Position numbers and translations under genes: made by a program. Shown here in pieces: positions 52,516 through 61,082 of a stretch of 64,000 nt of DNA (its first letter is position 1; the number at the start of each line of letters is the position of its first letter). Location: contig JAGFNK010000137.1 of the NCBI GenBank assembly GCA_025769875.1, positions 1 to 64,000 of the forward strand, in the 5' to 3' direction. The DNA is from Russula earlei. Taxonomy: Eukaryota > Basidiomycota > Agaricomycetes > Russulales > Russulaceae. Below the pieces are notes generated by a model. The model made no database searches. It was not told where the DNA came from and saw only the letters and a list, made by a program, of their open reading frames with translations.

Positions 52516-54566
52516 CTCGGCATGCTTTCAAGGACGCCAGTGTTTTCAGACACACGTTTCTCATTGTTGCATGCCCTTTCCCATTTGGCAGTATCTGCCT
52601 GGGTGATCATCTCGGCATAGGGCTTGGGGTTGGTGGTCACATCTTTATGTGCTGCTTTTCCCTGCTCAGTATGTTTCATTCATTGCTCATGCAGGATGGT
52701 GGAATGGCGAGTGTCCTTGTCATGGACAGGTGCACGCATGGCGCATTCTGGTTGTCCAGCAGTGGGCTGTGCAGGTGAGTTTTCCACTTCATTAACTGTG
52801 TGTTGTATTGATTTTGTTTCAGGCTGGGCAGGTGGAGTCACGTCCACTATGACACTCTGTGGTTCGGCGTGCGGTGCCGTTTCCACTTCTACTTCATCCA
52901 ACTCCCTCACTTTGTCACCGTGGTTGAGTGTGAGTGCACATATAGCACGCTTTGGTCATCCCGTGGTGGATTGCGCAGGTGGGCATTCTGCCTTGTGATT
53001 TGTAGGCTGACTATGTGGTGCTGCAGACCAAGTGGGCACAGCCTCAACTGCTCTGATGCCTTGCGGTTTGGGGCGCGGCAGCTGTTCTACTCTGTCCACC
53101 TGTCTCAGGTTGAATGGGCAGAACTTTGTCTGCTCCAATGCCTTGTGGTGCAGCGCACGGTGGCTGTTCCACATTCTCCCCCTGTTCCGCATTCTCTGCC
53201 CCCTCAATGTCGCTCTCATGTCCTCATCTCCAGCACTTTCAGCTGCATCATCAAATTCGAGGATCACGTGCTCAATGCACAATGTGGGGCCCCCTTCATC
53301 AAATATGATGTCATGGGGTTCAAGGATGTGTGGAGTGGTGTGATGTGCAGGCTTGTATGCCTGTTCATTGTTTGCATGGCCCAGGAACGTGCACACCAGC
53401 GACCTTCAGGTCGGCTTGGTGAGCCTCTTCTCCAGGGCATGCACAGACGCACGTGTTCCAAGGATGTGCAACCAAGAGGGGTCATGGTTGTCCCTGCTCT
53501 GTGCCTCTTTGAGTGTCAAGTTGTCCAAGGCACGCGTGGATGGTTTTGCATCTGTACGCATTGCCCAGACCCTATCATGAGGTGTCCAGGTTGCACGTTC
53601 TGCGATGTGTTGTGGTGTACCCAGGATGTTAATGTGATGCATGTATCCCCTTTCAGCTAGGGGTGTTTGCAGTTCTCGCCCAGTGTGATCACCCCCTCCA
53701 TTTATTTGGGAGGTCTTCAAGCATTGGCCGGCCTTGGGCTCAATGCATGCAGTGTGCAGCTCAAGGTGCTGGGGCACTTTCGACTTGCGCTTCAGCCCAC
53801 CGGCGTGTTCCCATGGTTTATTGTCTGCCCAGGTCATGAAGTATCTGGAGAGCTGGGGTGTTGTGGTGGGTGGTTTCCCACGTGTGTCCAAGGATGCCCG
53901 GTCTAATGCGATGTCTGTGTGCATTTCCAGTGTCTTCAAAATTTCACTCCGAGTTTGCATCCCTATGATAGAGGGTTCCAGTGACTCAGAGGTAGGTAGT
54001 TTCCTAATTGTTTCCCTTTTTGGCATCTGCAGTGTATTGTCAGTATCTGAATGTATGATGCATTGGTGCCATGGGTTGAGGGAGGCCTTGGAGGCCATTG
54101 TGCATGCAGTGAGGGCAGCTTCAAATTTGTGGCTGCCTTCCACAAGAAATTGGTCTGGCATCGCTGTGCGTGCCGGCTTGGGTTTGGCCATTTGGATGGC
54201 CATGATATATAGGTTGTTGTGTAGTGTTCCCTCACATATCAGTTGATTTTTATTGTATATTCCACATGTCTCTCCCTGGAATTGCACTGCCACCCTGCAT
54301 TGGGTGAAATGGGAGACTGATAAGAGGTTCCCTTTGAGGTCCAGGACGTACAGGACGTCGCAGAGAATCGCAATACTCCGCATGCCATTTGCGTGCATCC
54401 GGACTTGTATTTGCCCAGTTGCAGTGGCGGTTATGGCACTATTGTTGCCTAAGGCAACTAGAATGGGTGATGCGAGTGGGGTGAGGTGTATGAACCAATC
54501 ACGATGGGATGTCATGATGCATGAGGTTCCAGAGTCGAGGAGCCAGCCGTCTCTGAGATCAGTGGC
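52516..54566 (-). pseudogene. pol: Copia J protease-integrase-RT start
   Basis: Protease with GWLLDSGTSCIMTSHRDWF right after a TGA that ends gag (54567), DVLYVLDLKGNLLSVSHF, degraded GAG-pre-integrase, integrase with PWEHAGGL and ...NGGGDHTGRELQTPLAERGY..., HPSWLHILGTRASVHALEKR and CTFLGHANNEQAYK (53396 down). Then a linker rich in Pro/Glu and the RT start DTAKWERACNNEK (52605). Frame changes near 53400 and 52950. The 369-codon block 54515-53406 is the longest open piece. Confidence 0.82.
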
Positions 54567-55571
54567 TCAGAGCTGCTCCTGAGTCGTGGCCACACATATT
54601 GGCTCATCTATGACTGCCTGATATAATAAGGTGCTGTTATGTGGAATTGGGATGTATGCGATGGCAGTGCTGGCCAGTGGCTGGTCTGCATGCATCGCTG
54701 GTATGTCGGGCATGCTTGTGCCAGTTGTTGCTGCTGCTGCTTTGTCCTGTGGTTTTCTGTGAATTTTCCAGCATTTGTGTGTATTGTGCCCCCTGCGTCT
54801 GCAGTGAGTGAACTTTGATGTTGTGCCTTTCTTGTTTTGTGTTTCCTGGCTCTTTCTCATTTGGGTTGCCTTTGCAATGTGAATTGTAGCCGCGTCACCG
54901 GTCGGTCGGATCCGATGCTCCTCATGGAGGATGCGGTCTGTGACATGCTTGGCTGTAAGCAGGCTGGGTGGTGTCGAGTGAAGAGTGGCCTTGAGTTTGG
55001 CCATGTTTTCCAGTAGCACAAGAATTAGCATCCATATGAGGGTTTTCTCATTGATGGGGTATCCAAATTTTTTGAGGGCTCGGGTGGCGTGCAACTGTCG
55101 GATTATTTGAGGAGCCATGGGTTCAGTTTCAGAGAACGTGACCCAGTATAGGTCCATAAGTAAATGTGCGACGCATTGCTCGCCCTTCCCTGCAAAATGT
55201 TTTTCGAGTGTGTCCCAAGTATGTTTGGCTCCAGCAGTGCCTAGGGCAGTGTCAAGAGCATACCCATTTAACGTCAGTAAAATGTGGGCATGTGCTTCAC
55301 AATCTTTCTGCTCCCAGTCAGTGAAGCCACTCGGGTCATTGCTGGGGTCCAGTTTTGAGTATGTCCCTTTTATGATTTCTATCAGGCCATTTGTTTTGAA
55401 CAGTGCCTCTATATTAGCTTTCCATTGTGTGTACATGACTGTGCCACCTTTGAAGAGTGGTCTGTCGTAACCGTGTTGGCCACCCATGTAAGTTTTTCCC
55501 ATGGCTCCTATGGTGGGAGCGTGGCTGCCTCTCAAGGGCGTGATGTTTGCAGTTGCTGTGGGGGTGCTCAT
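54567..55571 (-). CDS. gag: Copia J gag
   Basis: Intact 334-codon ORF starting with ATG at 55571, 69 bases inside the 5' LTR. Copia gag core: MYTQWKANIEALFKTNGLIE, LTLNGYALDTALGTAGAKHT, HFAGKGEQCVAHLLMDLYWV, VLLENMAKLKATLHSTPPSL. Nucleocapsid region TTSKFTHCRRRGHNTHKCW resembles a knuckle but the first Cys is lost (T-H-C instead of C-x2-C). The TGA at 54567 separates it from protease in the same frame, and relatives use one gag-pol ORF, so the stop is probably secondary. Confidence 0.83.
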   Translation of the reverse strand: MSTPTATANITPLRGSHAPTIGAMGKTYMGGQHGYDRPLFKGGTVMYTQWKANIEALFKTNGLIEIIKGTYSKLDPSNDPSGFTDWEQKDCEAHAHILLTLNGYALDTALGTAGAKHTWDTLEKHFAGKGEQCVAHLLMDLYWVTFSETEPMAPQIIRQLHATRALKKFGYPINEKTLIWMLILVLLENMAKLKATLHSTPPSLLTAKHVTDRILHEEHRIRPTGDAATIHIAKATQMRKSQETQNKKGTTSKFTHCRRRGHNTHKCWKIHRKPQDKAAAATTGTSMPDIPAMHADQPLASTAIAYIPIPHNSTLLYQAVIDEPICVATTQEQL

Positions 55572-55625
55572 GGCATTTTGTTACGTGATTTGGAAGCTGG
55601 TGGGAGTTTATGATGTCAGGGACGA

Positions 55626-55640
55626 CCAGGTCTCATAATC
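55626..55640 (-). promoter_or_regulatory. Copia J primer-binding site, tRNA-Met anticodon arm
   Basis: Plus-strand CCAGGTCTCATAATC directly flanks the 5' LTR. Minus-strand GATTATGAGACCTGG would pair with a Met tRNA anticodon arm (loop CUCAUAA). Half-tRNA Met priming is known for Drosophila copia and yeast Ty5. Inferred from sequence resemblance only. Confidence 0.55.
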
Positions 55641-55889
55641 TGTTGGAGCTATAGGGATGATAGCTCAGTCTTGTGTGTAAAAGACTATATTGGTTAGTTA
55701 TCTAACCTATAGGGATGATAGCTATGTACAGCATTAGCTTTAAAGGAGTGTAAAGGAATGTGTAGTACTGACCTCAGTCTTGTGTGTAAAAGACTGAGGA
55801 AACGACGCAATAACTAAATTATTCTAATTATTTACACATATGGTCTGGATTGTCTGTTCACGTGGCACTTAGCGGCTGCATGTCCAACA
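55641..55889 (-). repeat. 5' LTR of copia J
   Basis: 249 bp, TGTTGGAGCTATAGG...CATGTCCAACA, with AGAAC on its outer side. Confidence 0.92.
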
Positions 55890-56140
55890 AGAACACCCAA
55901 AAGCAGCAGGCTGAAGAGGAAATTAGAATTAGTGACAGCAATTCTTCTGATGAAGCACCATCCCCCAAAAGGAAACCACATGAGTGGAAGAAACAACCAG
56001 AAGTGCATGAAGACCATCAGAGTGACACAATCCCTGAAGAGGTCAATGAAGAACCCAATGACAAGGAGGATAGTGAAGCTGAAGAAGAGGGTAACAAGGT
56101 AAGTGACAATGTGACATTGTGGTATCATTGGGGCCCCAAC
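55890..56140 (+). pseudogene. pol: Copia-1 integrase-RT linker
   Basis: In-frame continuation of copia-1: TQKQQAEEEIRISDSNSSDE, then an acidic Glu/Asp-rich stretch, typical of the low-complexity linker between copia integrase and RT. It runs to about 56100 and is cut by LTR-L. No RT is found beyond. Confidence 0.65.
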
Positions 56141-56346
56141 TTGTTAGGAATCAAACTGCATTCTGGACTGACTGCTTACCTATGCTTGCTTATGTGTCTT
56201 GCTTACTGATTTGCTGACTGTTGCTTACTGATTGCTTGCAGTGTCTCTTACTGATTGCTTAGCTAGGATGACTCATCCATGAGCCATTATTGTTACAATT
56301 GGTTCAAAATCCCTCTCTGTGGGTAGTAGGGGGTCTCAGCTATATG

Positions 56347-58573
56347 CACTGGTTGGGAAATCAACTTAAGTGAATGACAAAACTGTAACATTTTGAAAAA
56401 CAAAATTTATTATTTTCATACAAATTTGTAGCAAACAATTTGTGAAAATTAATTTTATATTTTGTTACAATAAATTCCTGTTACAAAATGATGAAATAAG
56501 TAAATAGTATTGACAAGATTTTAGGACATACATTATATTAAAACAATTTTAACTTATTTTAAAATTTTGGGGTGAAACAAAATTGTGAAAAAATCAAAAC
56601 TGCAAATTTGGGTTTATGGAAAAGGTGGAATAAAAATTGTGAAATTTTTGAAATTTTTTGAAAAAGTTTCGTGACTTGAATAAAGATGTTAGGGAGATAA
56701 AGTTTTGTTATAATCATTGATGAGAACAAAATCTAGCCCTATAGAAAACATAATGTTATCATTTTTAATGAAGAAATTTTTTGAATACATTCACAATTTT
56801 GTTTAAAGGAAAAATCTTGACAAAACAGAATATGAAATCCCAAAGTTGTTTCATCATTTTGTCATTGGGATAAAAGATGTCAGGGAGATAAAGTTTTTGT
56901 TATAATCATTCATGACAACAAAATCTAGCATTTTAGAAAACATAATGTGAACATTTTTCATGCAGAAAATTTTTGAATACATTCACAATTTTGTCAAAGG
57001 AAAAATTGTGACAAAACTGAATATGAAACCCTAAAGATGTTTCATCATTTTGTTTATAACATTTAGATATATTATGGTCAATTCTGAATGATGCTGGACA
57101 TCTATACACCACAAAAAGAGGCCATAAAGTTTGAGTTGAGCCATGACAGCACAAGTGACACAACTTTATGGCCTCTTTTTGTGGTGTATAGATGTCCAGC
57201 ATCATTCAGAATTGACCATAATATATCTAAATGTTATAAACAAAATGATGAAACATCTTTAGGGTTTCATATTCAGTTTTGTCACAATTTTTGTAACGAT
57301 GTCGTGGCCGTTAGAGCATTAGCTCAAGGTTCAGTGGGGGCCAAGTCCCTGTGACTTGGTTTCAAGGGTTCAATGGGAGCCGGCTCAAGGAGACCGGTTC
57401 AGAGGTTTAGCATCTCAAGGCTTAGTCAGGCAATGACTCAGCCCGCAGACAGAGTCGATCTTCTGGTTTCACAGAAGAGGAGGGTGATGAGAGAGAGGCA
57501 GAGGAGGAAGAGGAACACAAGGGTTCCTTGAGGTGTGCTTAGGTCAAGCAGAGTATAGGCCAGCACAAGCAAGTTGTGATTTGAGAGAGAGTACAGGGCA
57601 AGGGATGCGACAAGAAATGGGAACAAAGCTAAGCTTGGGGCATTCCCCAGCTTCTACAGGTGCTTAAATACTGTATGTAGCGAGGCTGTACAGTACTATA
57701 AGCAGAACAATAAGTAAAGGTAGACCAATAGCAAAAGTAGCTTGACAATAGATGAAACACAATAAGTGAAACACAATAAGTGAAACACAATAAGTGAAAC
57801 ACAATAAATGAAACACAAGAAGGGATCACTATCAAGGGATGAAACGGTAACCACGGGAACAGAAATAACAAGAGGAACAATAGTAGGAGGGATTATGGAC
57901 AAACCGATAAGGGGGTAAATTATAACAATTTTTCCTTTGACAAAATTGTGAATGTATTCAAAAAATTTCTGCATGAAAAATGTTCACATTATGTTTTCTA
58001 AAATGCTAGATTTTGTTGTCATGAATGATTATAACAAAACTTTATCTCCCTGACATCTTTATCCCAATGACAAAATGATGAAACAACTTTGGGATTTCAT
58101 ATTCTGTTTTGTCAAGATTTTTCCTTTAACAAAATTGTGAATGTATTCAAAAAATTTCTTCATTAAAAATGATAACATTATGTTTTCTATAGGGCTAGAT
58201 TTTGTTCTCATCAATGATTATAACAAAACTTTATCTCCCTAACATCTTTATTCAAGTCACGAAACTTTTTCAAAAATTTCAAAAATTTCACAATTTTTAT
58301 TCCACCTTTTCCATAAACCCAAATTTTGCAGTTTTGATTTTTGTTTCACCCAAAATTTTAAAATAAGTTAGAATTGTTTTAATATAATGTATGTCCTAAA
58401 ATCTTGTCAATACTATTTACTTATTTCATCATTTCGTAACAGGAATTTATTGTAACAAAATATAAAATTAATTTTCACAAATTGTTTGCTACAAATTTGT
58501 ATGAAAATAATAAATTTTGTTTTTCAAAATGTTACAGTTTTGTCATTCACTTAAGTTGATTTCCCAACCAGTG
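56347..58573. mobile_element. CACTA-like foldback element
   Basis: Almost complete palindrome. The arms 56347-57129 and (inverted) 57163-58573 begin CACTGGTTGGGAAATC and are nearly identical, around a loop of about 32 bases near 57130-57162. TSD is 3 bp, ATG (56344-56346 and 58574-58576). CACTG ends with a 3-bp duplication fit CACTA/EnSpm. The arms are AT-rich with no coding capacity. Solo LTR-A (57292-57927) is inserted in the right arm; without it the element is about 1586 bp. Confidence 0.82.
57292..57927 (-). repeat. Solo LTR-A
   Basis: 636 bp, TGTAACGATGTCG...AATTATAACA, TSD ATTTT (57287-57291 and 57928-57932). It contains five 14-bp units CAATA(A/G)(A/G)TGAAACA at 57746-57815. Confidence 0.9.
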
Positions 58574-58860
58574 ATGCTCCCTGAGGTTCATACAATTTGG
58601 ATCAGCCACTCTCAAGATATGGTATAAATACTCTGATGTATCAAGAAGTTGAGCCCTACACTCAACTTACTCTCTGAGTCAATCACAACTCTACTGTTCT
58701 ATCCAAACTTTCCTGCAAAGTGATAGAGGTCCCTCTCATCTCAAACACATACAGTCTTGTCTGAGATAACAGCAAAGACCTTCAAAGTCTAGTGCTTGAA
58801 CTATATCAAGCAATTCTATTGCTTTGAAGATTAAGATCAGTGAATCTGGACACCACAACA

Positions 58861-59210
58861 TCAAACTGTTGCTCAGTAACTGTAATTTATCAGCATCACA
58901 AGTACTTGATGTGCATGACTGAGTTGATGTGCAAATGCTAGGGTTGTCAGGTGAGCTCTAATACCTACTGCACATGTTATATGCTGAGTAGGAACCTCCT
59001 GCACCATGACAATGAATGAAAGACATAAGCACAGCACAGGATCACTACAGCATGAGGAGTGATCATGGGGCAGTTTCCAACCACATTTCACTGCTTCCTG
59101 TAGGCCCTACATGAGGTCGATCTGAGGTGATGGTGATGGTGGTGGCCATGACTCGGGGCTCCGAGTTGAGGATGCATTCTGATCGGAGCATAGCCAAGCA
59201 GGTTTTACTT
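58861..59210. other. Intergenic, no gene seen
   Basis: Between LTR-L and the promoter of the small secreted-protein gene. Contains a short GATGGTGATGGTGGTGG tract (59130s). No homology to the repeats in this window and no convincing ORF. Likely the surviving upstream flank of the host gene. Confidence 0.4.
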
Positions 59211-59218
59211 TATAAAAC
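59211..59218 (+). promoter_or_regulatory. TATA box of the secreted-protein gene
   Basis: TATAAAAC lies 137 bases before the ATG at 59355. The CT-rich stretch TGTCTAAACTTTCTAC (59272-59287) downstream resembles fungal transcription start regions. Confidence 0.5.
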
Positions 59219-59354
59219 CTACGCCTGTAATTCCCAATCTCTACATACAAGCTGGCACTAGATACCGACGACTGTCTAAACTTTCTACACCACTGCGTTG
59301 TTCAAACTTCGAAAACTTCGATTAAACAATCTATATTCTCATTCATAAGTAATC

Positions 59355-59844
59355 ATGCGAACCTCCGCAGCTGTTTTGGCCATATTCTACCTTGCCGTTG
59401 GCATCGCTCCGTCGTTCGCGTATGTTTCAACGCATGCCAATCTCTTTCTCCCCGGAAATTGACGTTACCTTGCAGGACTCAGTTGGGTTCAATGGACAAG
59501 GTGCTTGCAAAGCGTGAGGACACGGTGGAATCAATAAAGAAGGCTATGATTCAGCAGTATAGGACTATGCAATCCCACCTCCGTACGTCCAAATATTAAG
59601 ATTCATGACCCCTGAATTTATGTCGCGTATAGAAACCCATTCCGACGAAATGCATAGAGTTCATGAACGGATGGGTTTGGTCCACGATAAAAATGCAGAC
59701 AAAGAGACTGAACGTGTGATGAAAGACCTGCACAACGAGCTGTCGTCACTGAAGGACCGTCATGACATATACAATTCACAAATTGAAAACTTAACACTTC
59801 CTTATTATAAGCGGAGATCCCACAAAGGCTATATTGGTTATTAG
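59355..59844 (+). CDS. Predicted small secreted protein, 127 aa, two introns
   Basis: The only intact host-type gene. Exons 59355-59419, 59476-59582 and 59633-59844. Introns of 56 and 50 nt have GTATG...CAG and GTACG...TAG ends and splice into one frame of 127 codons. Residues 1-22 form a signal peptide (MRTSAAVLAIFYLAVGIAPS, then F-A) with likely cleavage after SFA. The mature part is charged and helical (MDKVLAKREDTVESIKK, KDLHNELSSLKDRHD), suggesting a coiled coil. It contains LAKR and YYKRR, possible Kex2 sites, and ends SHKGYIGY. No cysteines and no known family recognised. A secreted effector-like or signalling role is a guess. Preserved splicing and frame amid decayed repeats suggest it is expressed. 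Confidence 0.72.
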
Positions 59845-59866
59845 TTAAGAACGAGGTTCTTAAGCC

Positions 59867-60290
59867 GTGTTTTCGAAGTTCACAATTTTGGCCGCCGTGG
59901 GAAAGTGGCCATCTATGTGGTTGTTCCCGAAATATGGCTCCGCTGGCGGCTTTTGGCCTGGCCCGCAGTGGTACTATCTTTTTGTTGCGGCCATTGCCGA
60001 CTTACTTAGCTTGTATTATTGTGTTTGTGTTTGTGTGCATAGACATGTGGCCACGCCATTCTATCATTGCGGCCGTTGCTGAATTTGTTTGGCTTGTGGT
60101 TTATTTATATGAATACGATGGAATGGATGCTTGTGACTGAAACCTCAATCTTTTCCCATGGAGGCAGAGTCCCAACGTTTCTCAACATGATCACCCAGAT
60201 TACGAGCTCCCTAAGCTCGATTGCTTTGTTTGCTGCAGTGTGGTGGCCGGGTACCAGAACTGGTGAATTCAGACCGTGACGGAGGCAAGG
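59867..60290 (+). other. Possible remnant of a membrane-protein gene or 3' region
   Basis: Hydrophobic stretches appear in two plus frames: 59934-60140 (TYLACIIVFVFVCIDMW, SIIAAVAEFVWLVVYLYE) and 60067-60279 (NMITQITSSLSSIALFAAVW). One frame change or an unrecognised intron would be needed to join them. A possible intron is 59969-60011 (GTACTATC...TTAG). It may be a decayed neighbour gene or the 3' UTR of the upstream gene. Low support. Confidence 0.2.
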
Positions 60291-60414
60291 CAAGGACGCA
60301 GTTCCATTAGAGTGAGCACTAGTACTAGCGCCCCCAACATTGGTTGCCTATCAGAGGTGCGGGCCCCAGGGACAACCGTGACAGGATGACTATGACTAGG
60401 CTCTGAGTCGTCTC

Positions 60415-61065
60415 TGTTATGATTTACCCCCTTGTCGGTTCGCCCATTACTCTCTTGTTATTGTTCCCCCTTACCACCCTCTTTCCCTTGGTTACCATTT
60501 CGTCCCTTGATGTTGATGGTCCCTTACTGTTTCATCTATTGTGTTTCACCTATTGTGTTTCACCTATTGTGTTTCACCTATTGTGTTTCACCTATTGTGT
60601 TTCACCCATTGTGTTTCAACTATTGTTGAGTTGTCTTTTGCTATTGGCTCATCTTTATCTATTGTTCTGCTTATAGTACTGTACAGCCTCGCTACATACA
60701 GTATTTAAGCGCCTGTAGAAGCTGGGGAATGCCCCAAGCTTAGCTTTGTCCCATTTCCTGTCGCATCCCTTGCTCTCTCAATCAAACTTGCTTGTGCTGG
60801 CCTTTACTCTGCTTGACCTAAGCACACCTCAGGGAACCCTTGTGTTCCTCTTCCTCCTCTGCCTCTCTCTCATCGTCCTCCTCTTCTGTGAAACCAGAAG
60901 ATTGACTCTGTCTGCGGACTGAGTCATTGTCTGACTCAGCCTTGAGACGCTAAACCCTTGAACTGGTCTCCTTGAGCCGGCCCCACTGAACCCTTGAACC
61001 AAGTCACAGGGATTTGGCCCCATTGAACCTTGAGCTAACGCTCTAACGGCCACGACGCCGTTACA
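60415..61065 (+). repeat. Solo LTR-A
   Basis: 651 bp, TGTTATGATTTACCC...GACGCCGTTACA, perfect TSD GTCTC (60410-60414 and 61066-61070). It retains CpGs (CGTCCC, CTAACGGCCACGACGCCG) lost from the 7566 copy. Confidence 0.92.
60528..60625. repeat. 14-bp minisatellite in LTR-A, 7 units
   Basis: Units TGTTTCACCTATTG; four perfect and three variant copies. The copy at 57746-57815 has five inverted units and the gypsy A 5' LTR about one, which accounts for most of the length differences among LTR-A copies. Confidence 0.92.
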
Positions 61066-61082
61066 GTCTCAGCAATGTCTCT

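Larger units (their letters stand above)
50461..55889 (-). mobile_element. Copia J: Ty1/copia element, minus strand, RT-deleted
   Basis: LTRs 55641-55889 (5', 249 bp) and 50461-50712 (3', 252 bp), TGTTGGAGC...CCAACA, TSD AGAAC (50456-50460 and 55890-55894). Gag, protease, integrase, a remnant of RT and RNase H are in order. The RT catalytic core is missing, and solo LTR-G (51554-52515) is inserted in the RT start. Polypurine tract CTGAGGGGGCA (minus) precedes the 3' LTR. Confidence 0.92.
7160..56140 (+). mobile_element. Copia-1: Ty1/copia element split by nested insertions
   Basis: The oldest recognisable element. Its surviving pieces, all plus strand, are 7160-7565, 26495-28131, 49580-50460 and 55890-56140. 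Removing each insertion with one TSD copy rejoins the reading frame: across 7566-26494 it reads LYGK/VTTT, across 28132-49579 GLPE/DLKIPQ, and across 50461-55889 VKAKN/TQKQQ. Gag, protease, GAG-pre-integrase, integrase and the integrase-RT linker are visible. The RT, RNase H and both LTRs are not in the window or are lost beyond 56140. Confidence 0.85.
56141..58860 (+). repeat. LTR-L, diverged relative of gypsy C LTR, with CACTA insert
   Basis: Own sequence 56141-56346 and 58574-58860. It shares with gypsy C LTR the GCTTACTGATTGCTT repeats, the GAGGTCCCTCTC motif and the AGTCTAGTGCTTGAAC...ATCAAGCAA segment, and has TATAAATACT at about 58624. Start TGTTAGGAATC and end CACCACAACA are plausible, but flanks (caact, tcaaa) do not match and no primer site follows, so the right edge is uncertain. 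Confidence 0.5.

Noticed and set aside
52869..53660. 263-codon plus-strand ORF
   Set aside because: Antisense to the copia J integrase-linker region, which has recognisable copia motifs on the minus strand.
56933..57354. Two ORFs with nearly the same protein (56933-57205 minus and 57088-57354 plus)
   Set aside because: They are the two arms of the foldback element read in opposite directions. AT-rich, no codon bias, no homology.
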